Assembly (NCBI RefSeq): GCF_937616625.2
Contig: NC_065572.1
Span: forward strand, 45,225,653-45,289,652
Length of the DNA: 64,000 nucleotides
Reading direction: 5' to 3'
From: Mercurialis annua
Lineage: Eukaryota; Streptophyta; Magnoliopsida; Malpighiales; Euphorbiaceae
Shown here: positions 1 through 12,000 of the stretch, one piece after another
How positions within the stretch are numbered: the first letter of the stretch is position 1
How the letters are laid out: every line of letters starts with the position of its first letter
Position numbers and translations under genes: made by a program
Notes under the pieces: model-generated
The model's database searches: none
What the model saw: the letters and a program-made list of their open reading frames with translations, nothing else
What the model was told of the DNA's origin: nothing

Positions 1-13
1 ATTAAAGAGACTT

Positions 14-3000
14 GAGTAGCGGCACATTAATCCAGCATCACTTTTCACGCACACTTTGCGTAACATAACCTAACCATGCTTACATAATCGGAAAGACGCG
101 ATAAAGGACTTGAGACAAGACATACTAATCTAGCGTCCCTTTTCACGCACACTTCACGTAATATAACCTAACTATGCTTAGGTAATCGGAATACACATTA
201 AAGAGACTTGAGACGCGTCATACTAATCTTGCGTCACTTTCCATGCACACTTTGCGTAATATAACCTAACCATGCTTAGGTAATCGGAACAACGCGTTAA
301 AGAGAATTGAGACGCGACATACTAATCTAGCGTAACTTTTCACACACACTTCGCGTAATATAATCTAACCATGCTTTGATAATCAGAACGACGCGTTAAA
401 TAGACTTCAGACGCGACATACTAATCTAGCGTCACTTTTCACGTACACTTTCTGCAAAGTAACCTAACCATCCTTAGGTTAATCGGTACAACGCGTTAAA
501 GAGAATTGAGATGCGACATACTAATCTAGCGTCACTTTCCATGCACACTTTGCGTAATATAACCTAACCATGCTTAGGTAATCGGAATGACGCGTTAAAT
601 AGACTAGAGATGCGACATACTAATGTTTGTTACTTTTCACGCACACTTTTCGTGAAGTAACCTAACCATCCTTAGGTAATCGGTACAATGCGTTAAAGAG
701 ACTTGAGATGCGACATACTAATGTAGCGTCATTTTTCACGCACACTTTTCGTAAAATAACCTACCCATGCTTAGATAATCGGAACGACGAGTTAAAGAGA
801 CTTCAGAGGCGACATACTAATATGGCGTCACTTTTCACGCAAACTTTGCTTACTATAACCTAACCATGCTTAGGAAATCGGAACGACGCATTATAGAGAC
901 TTGAGTAGCGACACATTAATCTAGCATCACTTTTCACGCACACTTTGCGTAACATAACCTAACCATGCTTACATAATCGGAAAGACGCGTTAAAGGACTT
1001 GAGACGCGACATACTAATCTAGCGTCCCTTTTCACGCACACTTCACGTAATATAACCTTAACCATGCTTAGGTAATTGGAATACGCTTTAAAGAGACTTG
1101 AGACGCGTCATACTAATCTAGCGTCACTTTTCACGCACACTTCGCGTAAAATAACCTAACCATGCCTGGGTAATCGGAACGACGCGTTAAAAGACTTGAG
1201 ATGCTACATACTAATACATTGTCACTTTTCACGCACACTTTGCCTAATATATAATCTAACCATGCTTAGGTAATCAAAACGACGCGTTAGAGACACTTGT
1301 GACGCGACATAAGCACAGTAATCAAAAAGACGCGCTAAAGAGACTTGAAACGCGCCATACTAATCTAGCATCACTTATTACGCATGCTTAGGTAATCAGA
1401 ACGACGCATCATAGAGACTTGAGTAGAGACATATTAATCTAGCGTAACGTTTCACGCACACTTTGCGTAATATAACCTAACTATGCTTAGGCAATCGGAA
1501 TGACGGGTTAATAAGCATGGTAATCAAAACGACGCGTCAAAGAGACTTGAGACGCAAGATACTAATATAGCGTCACTTTTCACGCACACTTTGCATAATA
1601 TAACCTAACCATGCTTAGGAAATCGGAACGACGCGTTAGAGAGACTTAAGGTAGGATATAGTAATCTAGCGTCACTTTTCACGCACACTTTGCGTAATAT
1701 AACCTAACCATGTTTAGGATATCGGAACGAAGCGTTAGAGAGACTTGAGACGCGGCATACTAATCTAATGTCACTTTTCACGGACACTTTGTGTAATATA
1801 ACCTAACCATTCTTAGGAAATCGGAACGACGCGTTAGAGAGACTTGAGATACGACATACTAATCTAAAGTCACTTTTCACGCACACTTTGCGTACTATAA
1901 CCTATATTTTTTACGCACACTTTGCGTAATATAACATAACCATGCTTAGGAAATGGGAACGGCGCGTATGGAGACTTGAGACGCGACATACTAATCTAGT
2001 GTCACTTTTCACGCACACTTTGCGTAATATAACCTAGCCATGCTTAGTAAATCGGTACGACGCGTTAGAGAGACTTGAGACGCGACGTACTAATCTAACG
2101 TCACTTTTCACGCACACATTGCGTAATATAACCTAACCATGCTTAGGTAATCGGAACAACGCGTTAAAGAGACTTGTGACGCGAGATATGGTAAGCGAAA
2201 CGACGCATTAAAGAGACTTGAGACGAAACACACTAATCTAGCATCACCTTTTACACACACTTTGAGTAATAGAACCTAACCATGCTTAGGTAATCGGAAT
2301 AACGCTTTAAAGAGATTTGAGCCTGGACATACTAATCTAGCGTCACTTTTCATGCACAATTTGCGTAATATAACCTAACCATGCTTATGTAATAGGAACA
2401 ATGCGATAGAGATACTTGAGACGCGACATACTAATCAATTGATCCTTTTTACGCACACTTTGCATACTATAGCCTAACCCATGCTTAGGTAATCGGAACG
2501 ACGCGTTAAAGAGCCTTTACACGCGACATACTAATCTAGCGTCACTTTTCACGCACTGTTTGCGTAATATAACCTAACCATGCTTAGGTAATCGGAACGA
2601 CGCGTTAAAGAGACTTGTGACGGGAGATAAGTATGGTAATCGGAACGACGCGTTAACGAGACTTGTGACGCGAGATAAGTATGCTAATCGAACGGCGCGT
2701 TAAAGAGACTTGTGACGCGAGATAAGTATGGTAATCGGAACGACGCGTTAAAGAGACTTGTGACGCGAGATAAGTATGGTAATCGAAACGACTTGTAAAA
2801 GAGACTTGAGACAAAACAAACTAATCTAGCGTCACTTTTTAAGCACACTTTGCGTAATAAAACCTAACCATGCTTAGGTAATCGGAACGACGCGTTAAAG
2901 AGACTTGAGACGGACATACTAATCTAGCGTCGCTTTTCACGCAAACTTTGCATAATATAACCTAACCATGTTTAGGTAATCGGAAAGATGCGATAAAGAG

Positions 3001-4300
3001 ACTTGAGACGCGACATACTAATCTAGCGTAACTTTTTACGTGCTTTGCATAATATAACCTAACCATCTTTAGGTAATCGGAACAACGCGTTAAAGAGAAT
3101 TGAGACGCGACATACTAATCTAGCGTAACTTTTCACACACACTTCGCGTAATATAACCTAACCATGCTTTGATAATCAGAACGACGCGTTAAATAGACTA
3201 AAGACGCGACATACTAATCTAGCGTCACTTTTCACGTACACCTTCTGGTAAAGTAACCTACCCATCCTTAGGTAATCGGTACAAGTTGGCGTTAAAGAGA
3301 ATTGAGATGCGACATACTAATCTAGCGTCACTTTCCATGCACACTTCGCGTAATATAACCTAACCATGCTTTGATAATCCGACAAGTTGGCGTCGGTACA
3401 AGTTGGCGTTAAAGAGACTTGAGACGCGACATACTAATGTAGCGTCATTTTTCGCGCACTTTTCGTAAAATAACCTACCCATGCTTAGATAATCGGAACG
3501 ACGCGTTAAAGAGACTTCAGAGGCGACATACTAATATGGCGTCACTTTTCCACGAACTTTGCGTACTATAACCTAACCATGCTTAGGAAATTAGAACGAC
3601 GCATTAAAGAGAGTAGCGACACATTAATCTAGCATCACTTTTCACGCACACTTTGCGTAACATAACCTAACCATGCTTACATAATCGGGAAGACGCGTTA
3701 AAGGACTTGAGACGCGACATATTAATCTAGCGTCCGTTTTCACGCACACTTCACGTAATATAACCTAACCATGCTTAGGTAATCGGAATACGCATTAAAG
3801 AGACTTGAGAAGCGTCATACTAATCTAGCGTCACTTTTCACGCACACTTTGCGTAAAATAACCTAACCATGCCTACATAATCGGAACGACGCGTTAAAAA
3901 GACTTGAGATGCTACATACTAATACATTGTCAATTTTCACGCACACTGTGCGTAATATATAATCTAACCATGCTTAGGTAATCAGAACGACGCGTTAGAG
4001 ACACTTGTGAAGCGACATAAGCACAGTAATCGAAACGACGCGTTAAAGAGACTTGAAACGCGCCATACTAATCTAGCGTCTCTTATTACGCATGCTTAGG
4101 TAATCAGAACGACGCATCATAGAGACTTGAGTAGCGACATATTAATCTAGCGTAACGTTTCACGCACACTTTGCGTAATATAACCTAACTATGCTTAGGT
4201 AATCGGAATGACGGGTTAATAAGCATAGTAATCAAAACGACGCGTTAAAGAGACTTGAGACGCAAGATACTAATATAGCGTCACTTTTCACACAGACATT
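14..4300 (+). repeat. Nested higher-order duplications in segment 1
   Basis: A block starting GAGTAGCG(A/G)CACATTAAT occurs at about 14, 903 and 3607. The first two starts are 889 bp apart (about nine monomers). The region 287-1560 also recurs at about 3075-4300 at offsets of 2.7-2.8 kb, sharing unusual variants such as CACACACACTTCGCG, the TTTTCGTAAAATAACCTACC run, and TAAGCACAGTAATC. The same series, reverse-complemented, lies at about 14.2-15.5 kb. Copy order is read by eye, and edges are approximate to one monomer. Confidence 0.8.
2629..2771 (+). repeat. Tandem run of 48-bp short monomers
   Basis: The landmark AAGTATGGTAATCG (AAGTATGCTAATCG in the second copy) starts at 2629, 2677, 2724 and 2772. 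This gives three complete units of 48, 47 and 48 bp and a fourth junction back into a full monomer. Each unit joins TTGTGACGCGAGAT directly to AAGTATGG, so the middle of the 99-bp monomer (TAATCTAGCG through TAACC) is absent. Clean tandem runs of this form are uncommon in the window; most short units alternate with full ones. Confidence 0.9.
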
Positions 4301-6320
4301 GCGTAATATAACCTAACCATGCTTAGGTAAACGGAACGACGCGTTAAAGAGCATTGAGATGCGACATACTAATCTAGCGTCACTTTTCACGCACACCTTG
4401 CGTAACATAACCAAACCATGGTTAGGTAATCAGAACGACACATAAAAGAGACTTGAGACGCGATATACTAATCTACCGTCACTTTTCAGCACACTTTGCG
4501 TAATATAAGCTTTCCATGCTTAGGTAATTGGAACGACGTGTTAAAGAGACTTAAGACGCGATATACTAATCTACCTTCACTTTTTATGCACATTTTGCGT
4601 AATATAACCTTACCATGCTTAGGAAATCGGAACGACGTGTTAAAGAGACTTGACACGAGTCATATAATCTAGCGTCACTTTTCACGCACACTTTGCGTAA
4701 TATAACCTAACCAGGCTTAGGAAATCGGAACGACGAGTTAGTGAGACTTGAGGTAGGATATACTGATCTAGTGTCACTTTTCACGCACACCAGTAATATA
4801 ATCTAACCATGCTTAGGTAATAACAATAACGAGTTAAAGAGACTTGTGATGCGAGATAAGCATGGTAATCGAAATGACGCGTTAAAGAGACTTGAGACGC
4901 GACATACTAATATAACGTCAGTTTTCACGCACACTTTGCGTGATATAACCTAACCATGCTTAGATAATCGGAACGATACGTTAGAGAGACTTGTGACGCG
5001 ACATACTAATATCTAGCGTCACTTTTAACGCACTCTTTGCGTAATATAACCTAACCATTCTTAGGTAATCGGAACGACGCGTTAAAGAGCCTTGAGATCG
5101 ACATACTAATCTAGCGTAACTTTTAACGCACAGCTTGCGTAATATAACCTAGCCATGCTTAGGTAATAAGAACGACACGTTAAAGAGACTTGAGATGCGA
5201 CATACTAATCTAACGTAACTTTTAGCGCACACTTTGCGTAATATAACCTAACCATGCTTAGGTAATCGGAACGACGCGTTAGAGAGACTTGAGGTAGGAT
5301 ATACTGATCTAGCGTCACTTTTCACGCACACTTTGCGTAATATAACATAATCATCTTAGGAAATCGGAACGACGAGTTAGAGAGACTCGACACGTGACAT
5401 ACTAATTTAGCGTCGCTTTTTACGCACACTTTGCGTAATATAACCTAACCATGCTTGGGAAATCGGAACGACCGTTAGAGAGACTTGATATACGATATAC
5501 TAATCTAGCATCACTTTTGACGCACGCTCTGCGTAATATAACCTAACCATGCTTAGGTAATCAGAACTACGCGTTAAAGAGACTTGTGACGCAAGATAAG
5601 AATGGTAATCGAAACGACGCGTTAAAGAGACTTGAGACGCGACATACAAATCTAGCATCACTTTTCACGCACACTTTGTGTAAAATAACCTAACCATGCT
5701 TAAGTAATCGGAACGACGCGTTAAAGAGACCTGAGACGCGGCATACTAATCTAACGTCACTTTTCACGCACACTTTGCGTAATAATAACATAACCATGCT
5801 TAGGTAATCGAAACAACGCGTTAGAGAGACTTGTGTGACGCGACATAAGCATGGTAATCGGAACGACGCGTTAAAGTGACTTGAGACGCGACATACTAAT
5901 CTAGCGTCACTTTTCACGCACACTTTGCGTAATATAACCTAACCATGCTTAGTCGGAACAAAGCGATAAATAGAATTGAGACGCAATATACTAATCTAGC
6001 GTCACTTTTCAAGCAAACTTTGAGTACTGTAATCTAACTATGGTTAGGTAATCGCAACACCTCTTTAAATCGACTTGAGACGCGACATACTAAATAATTG
6101 TGACTTTTCACGCACACTTTGCGTAATATAACCTAACCATGCTTAGGAAATCGGAACGACGCGTTAGAGAGACTTGAGGTAGGATATACTAATCTAGCGT
6201 CACTTTTCACGCACACTTTGCGTAATATAACCCAACCATGCTTAGGTAATCGGAACGACGCGTTAGAGAGACTTGAGGTAGGATATACTAATCTAGCGTC
6301 ACTTTTCACGCACACTTTGC
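4300..6320 (+). repeat. Inverted homologue of 12.3-14.3 kb
   Basis: Read left to right, this stretch follows the reverse complement of about 14.29 kb down to 12.28 kb through private markers. These are a GCAAGATACTAATATAG monomer (4263), AAGCTTTCCATGC (4507), a CTTGACACGAGTCATATAA monomer (4650), CATAATCATCTTAGG (5346), GACCGTTAGAGAG (5470), TTAGTCGGAACAA (5950) and CTAAATAATTGTGAC (6091). Coordinate sums of 18546 and 18495 for two markers show near-mirror symmetry about 9.25 kb. Insertions such as extra monomers near 4.8-5.3 kb break the match locally. Confidence 0.8.
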
Positions 6321-8000
6321 GTAATATAACCTGACCACGCTTAGGAAATCGGAACGACGCGTTAGTGAGACTTGAGGTAGGATATACTTATCTAGTGTCT
6401 CTTTTCACGCACACTGCGTAATATAACCTAACCATGCTTAGGTAATCACAATGACTAGTTAAAGAGACTTGTGACGCGAGATAAACATGGTAATCGAAAC
6501 GACACGTTAAAGAGACTTGAGACGCGACATACTAATATAACGTCACTTTTCACGCACACTTTGCGTGATATAATCTAACCATACTTAGATAATCGGAACG
6601 ATGCGTTAGAGAGACTTGTGACGGGACATAAGCATGGTAATCGAAACAACGCGTTAAAGAGACTTGAGACGCGACATACTAATCTAGCGTCACTTTTAAC
6701 GCACTCTTTGCGTAATATATCCTAACCATGCTTAGGTAATCGGAACGACGCATTAAAGAGCCTTGAGACTCGGCATACTAATCTAGCGTAACTTTTAACG
6801 CACAGCTTGCGTAATATAACCTAGCCATGCTTAGGTAATCAGAACGACACGTTAAAGAGACTTGAGATGCGACATACTAATCTAACGTAACTTTTAGCGC
6901 ACACTTTGCGTAATATAACCAAACCATGCTTAGGTAATCGGAACGACGCGTTAGAGAGACTTGAGGTAGGATATACTGATCTAGCGTCACTTTTCACGCA
7001 CACTTTGTGCATTACAACATAATCATCTTAGGAAATCGGAACGACGTGTTAGAGAGACTCGACACGTGACATACTAATTTAGCGTCACTTTTCACGCACA
7101 CTTTGCGTAATATAACCTAACCATGCTTGGGAAATCGGAACGACCGTTAGAGAGACTTGATATACGATATACTAATCTAGCATCACTTTTGACGCACACT
7201 CTGCGTTATATAACCTAACCATGCTTAGGTAATCATAACGACGCGTTAAAGAGACTTGTGACGCAAGATAAGAATGGTAATCGGAACGACGCGTTAAAGA
7301 GACCTGAGACGCGGCATACTAATCTAGCGTCACTTTTCACGCACACTTTGCATAATAATAACATAACCATGCTTAGGTAATCGAAACGACGCGATCGAGA
7401 GACTTGTGTAACGCGACATAAGCATGGTAATCGGAACGACGCGTTAAAGTGACTTGAGACGCGACATACTAATCTAGCGTCACTTTTCATGTACCCTTTG
7501 CGTAATATAACCTAACCATGCTTAAGTAATCGGAACAACGCGTTAAAGAGAATTGAGACGCGACATACTAATCTAGCATCACGTTTAACGCACACTTTGC
7601 GTAATATAACCAAACTATGCTTCAGAACGACGCGTTAGAGAGACTTGTGATGCGACATAAGCATGGTAATCGAAACGACGCGTTAAATATACTTGAGACG
7701 CACCATACTAATTTAGCATCACTTTTTACGCACACGTTGCGTAATATAACCTAACCATGCTTAGGTAATCGGAACGACGTTTTAAAGAGACTTGAGACGC
7801 GACATACTAATCTAGCATCACTTTTCAAGCACACTTTGCGTTATATAACCTAACCATGCTTAGGTAATCGGAACAACGCGTTAAATAGACTTGAGACACA
7901 CCATACTAATTTAGCATCACTTTTTACGCACACGTTGCGTAATATAACCTAACCATGCTTAGGTAATCGGAACGACGTTCTAAAGAGACTTGAGACGCGA
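4740..8000 (+). repeat. About 1.65-kb tandem duplication
   Basis: The region from about 4740 to 6370 is repeated from about 6370 to 8000. Matching landmarks are GGTAATAACAATAAC (4816) with GGTAATCACAATGAC (6441), offset 1625, and GACCGTTAGAGAG at 5470 and 7142, offset 1672. The shift of about 47 bp is one short monomer. Two reverse-sense 33-codon-period frames at 5690-5923 and 7233-7490 are shadows of this duplication. The second copy deteriorates beyond about 7.5 kb. Confidence 0.72.
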
Positions 8001-8186
8001 CATACTAATCTAGTGTCACTTTTCAAGCACACTTTGCGTTATATAACCTAACCATGCTTAGGTAATCGGAACAACGCGTTAAAAAGAATTGAGACGCGAC
8101 ATACTAATCGAGCATCACTTTTTACGCACACTTTGCATAATATAACCTAACCATGCTTAGGTAATCGGAACGACGCGTTAATTAGA

Positions 8187-8206
8187 CTTTTTACGCACAC
8201 TTATCT
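8187..8206. other. Satellite strand-switch junction 1
   Basis: Forward sequence ending GCGTTAATTAGACT jumps within the monomer to TTTTACGCACACTT and then continues as reverse-sense sequence ATCTCGCGTCACAAG. Forward monomers normally read CACACTTTGCG and reverse short monomers read CATACTTATCTCG, so ACTT is shared at the breakpoint. Sequence to the two sides of this point is not a close mirror image in its private variants, unlike the 45-kb junction. An assembly join cannot be excluded from sequence alone. Confidence 0.85.
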
Positions 8207-9059
8207 CGCGTCACAAGTCTCTTTAACGCGTCGTTCCGATTACCTAAGCATGGTTAGGTTATATTACGCAAAGAGTGCATGAATAGTGACGCTATATTAT
8301 TATGTCGCGTCTCAAGTCTCTCTGACACGTCGTTCCAATTTCCTTAGTATGGTTAGGTTATATTACGCAAAGTGTGCGTGAAAAGTGACACTAGAATAGT
8401 CTGTCGCGTCTCAAGTCTCTCTAACGCGTCCTTCCGATTTCTAAGCATGGCTATGTTATATTACGCAACGCGTGCGTAAGAAGTGACGCTAGATTAATAT
8501 TGCGCGTCTCAAGTCTCTTTAACGCGTCGTTTTGATTACTATGCTTATGTCGCGTCACAAGTCTCTCGAACGCGTCGTTCCGATTACCTAAGTATGGTTA
8601 TGTTATATTACGCAAAGTGTGCGTAGAAAATGATAATAGATTAGTATGTCGAGTCTCAAGTCTTTTTAACGCGTCGTTCCAGTTACTTAAGTATGGTTAG
8701 ATTATATTACACAAAGTGTACGTGAAAAATGACAATAGATTAGTATGACGCGTCTTATGTCTATCTAACACGTTGTTCTGATTACCTTAGCATGGTTAGG
8801 TTATATTACGCATAGTGTGAGTAAAAAGTGATGCTAGATTAGTATGTCGGGTCTAAAGTCTATTTAACGTGTCGTTCCTATTACCTAAGCATTGTTAGGT
8901 TATATTACGCAAGGTGTGCGTGAAAAGTGACGATAGATTAGTATGTCGCGTCTTTAATGCGTTATTCCAATTACCCAAGCATCGTTAGGTTATAATACGC
9001 AAAGTTTGGATGGAAAGTGACGCTAGATTAGTATGTCGCGTGTCAAGGCTCTTTATTGC

Positions 9060-12000
9060 GTCGTTCTGATTACCTAAGCATGGTTAGGTTATAGTACGCA
9101 AGGTGTACGTAAAATGGATCAATAGATTAGTCTATCGTGTCTCAAGTCTCTTTAACGCGTCGTTCCTATTACCTAAGCATGGTTAGGTTATATTACGCAA
9201 GGTGAGCGTGAAAAGTGATGCTAGATTAGCATGTCGCGTCTCAAGGCCCTTTAATGCGTCGTTCCGATTACCTAAGCATGATTAGGTTATACTACGCGAA
9301 GTTTGCGTGAAAAGTGACGCTAGATTAGTATGTCGCTTCTCAAGTCTCTTTAACGCGTCGTTTCGATTACCATGCTTATGTCGCGTCACAAGTCTCTCTA
9401 ACGCGTCGTTTTTATTACCTAAGCATGGTTAGGTTATAGTACGCAAATTGTGCGTAAAAAGGATCAATAGATAAGTATGTCGCGTCTCAAGTCTCTTTAA
9501 CGCGCCGTTCCTATTACCTAAGAATGGTTAGGTTATATTACGCAAAGTGTGCTTTAAAAGTTACGCTAGATTAGTATGTCAAGTCTCCAATCTCTTTCAC
9601 GCGTCGTTCCGAATACCTAAGCATGGTTAGGTTATATTACGCAAAGTGTGCATAAAAAGTGACACTAGATTAGTATGTTTCGTATCAAGTCTCTTTATCG
9701 CGTCGTTTCGATCACCATACTTATCTCGCGTCACAAGTCTCTTTAATGCGTCGTTCCGATTACCTATGCATGGTTAGGTTATATTACGCAAAGTGTGCGT
9801 GAAAAGTGAGGTTAGATTATTATGTCGCGTCTCAATTCTCTCTAACGCGTCGTTCCAATTTCCTAAGCATGGTTAGGTTATAATACGTAAAGTGTGCGTG
9901 AAAAGTGACACTACATTAGTATGTCGCGTCTCAAGTCTCTCTAACGCGTCATTCCGATTTACTGAGCATGGTTATGTTATATTACGCAACGCGTGCGTAA
10001 AAAGTTACGCTAGATTAATATTGCGTGTCTCAAGTCTTTTTAACGCGTCATTTCGATTACCATGCTTATGTCGCGTCACAAGTCTCTCTAACGCGTCATT
10101 CCGATTACCTAAGCATGGTTAGGTTATAGTACGCAAAGTGTGCGTGGAAAGGAGCAATAGTTTAGTATGTCAGTCTCAAGTCTTTTTAACGCGTCGTTCC
10201 GATTACCTAAGTATGGTTAGGTTATATTACGCAAAGTGTGCGTGAAAATTAGTATGTCCAGTCTCAAGTCTCTTTAATGCGTCGTTCCGATTACCTAAGC
10301 ATGGTTAGGTTTTATTACACAAAGTGTGCGTAAAAAGTGAGGCTAGATTAGTTTGTTTCGTCTCAATTCTCTTTAACGCGTCGTTTCGATTACTACACTT
10401 TTCTCGAGTCACAAGTCTCTTTACGCGTCGTTCCGATTACCTAAGCATGGTTAGGTTATATTACGCAAAGTGTGCGTGAAAAGTGATTTTTGATTAGTAT
10501 GTCGCATCTCAAGTCTCTCTAACGCGTCATTCCGATTTCCTAAGCATCGTTAGGTTATATTACGCAAAGTGTCCGTGAAAAGTGACACTAGATTAGTATG
10601 TCGCGTCTCAAGTCTCTCTAACGCGTCGTTCCGATATCCTAAGCATGGTTATGTTATATTACGCAACGCGTGCGTAAACAGTGACTCTAGATTAATATTG
10701 CGCGTCTCAAATCTCTTTAACGCGTCTTTTCGATTACCATGCTTATGTCGCGTCACAAGTCTCTCGAACACGTCGTTCCGATTACCTAAGCATGGTTAGG
10801 TTGTATTACATAAAGTGTGCGTTGAAAATGACAATAGATTAGTATGTCGCATCTCAAGTCTATTTAACGCATCGTTCGAATTACTTAAGCATGGTTAGGT
10901 TATATTAGGCAGAGTGTACGTGAAAAATGACAATAGATTAGTATGTCGCGTCTTAAGTCTATCTAACGCGTTGTTCCGATTACCTTAGCATGGTTAGGTT
11001 ATATTACGCAAACTGTGCGTGAAAAGTGACGCTAGATTAGTATGTCGCATCTCAATTCTCTTTATCGCGTTGTTCCAATTATCTAAGCATGGTTAGGGTA
11101 TATTATGCAAAGCGTGTGTGAAAAGTGACATTAGATTAGTATGTCGCGTCTAAAGTCTATTTAACGCGTCGTTCCAATTACCTAAGGATGGTTAGGTTAT
11201 ATTACGCAGTGTGAGTGAAAAGTGACGCTAGATTAGCATGTCGCGTCTCAAGGCTCTTTAATGCGTCGTTCCGATTAGCTAAGCATGGTTAGGTTATAAT
11301 ACGCAAAGTTAGCGTGAAAAGTGACGCTAGATTAGTATGTCGCGTGTCAAGGCTCTTTAACGCGTCGTTCCGATTACCTAACCATGGTTAGGCTATAGTA
11401 CGCAAAGTGTGCGTAAAAAGGATCAATTTATTAGTATTTCACATCTCAAGTATCTTTATCGCATTGTTCCTATTACATAAGCATGGTTAGGTTATATTAC
11501 GCAAAGTGTGCGTGAAAAGTGACGCTAGATTAGTATGTCCTGGCTCAAATCTCTTTAAAGCGTTGTTGCGATTACCTAAGCATGGTTAGGTTCTATTACG
11601 CAAAGCGTGTGTAAAAAGTGATGCTAGGTTAGTATGTTTCGTCTCAAGTCTCTTTAATGCGTCGTTTCGCTTACCATACATATCTCGCGTCACAAGTCTC
11701 GTTAACGCGTCGTTCCGATTACCTAAGCATGGTTAGGTTATATTACGCAATGTGTGCGTGAAAAGTGACGTTAGATTAGTACGTCGCGTCTCAAGTCTCT
11801 CTAATGCGTCGTACCAATTTACTAAGCATGCCTAGGTTATATTACGCTAAGTGTGCGTAAAAAGTGACACTAGATTAGTATGTCGCATCTAAAGTCTCCA
11901 TACGCGCCGTTCCCATTTCCGAAGCATGGTTATGTTATATTACGCAAAGTGTGCGTAAAAAATGACGCTAGATTAATATTGCGCGTCTCAAGTCTCTTGA

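Larger units (their letters stand above)
1..8202 (+). repeat. 99-bp satellite array, forward segment 1
   Basis: This is an uninterrupted tandem array of the 99-bp monomer read in the forward sense (GACGCGTTAAAGAGACTTGA appears on the plus strand), with scattered 48-bp short forms. Monomers vary from each other at many sites, often at CpGs, yet multi-monomer blocks recur. Rare markers here, such as AAGCTTTCCATGC at 4507 and GGAACGACCGTTAG near 5465, reappear reverse-complemented at 14.03 kb and 13.02 kb. The segment is therefore a rearranged inverted relative of the block to its right. No gene, transposon or non-satellite sequence was seen in it. Confidence 0.97.

Noticed and set aside
1..8202. 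Telomere-like repeats (AACCTAACC runs)
   Set aside because: AACCTAACC occurs once per 99-bp monomer as part of the dyad core and is never a tandem short repeat, so it is not telomeric DNA.
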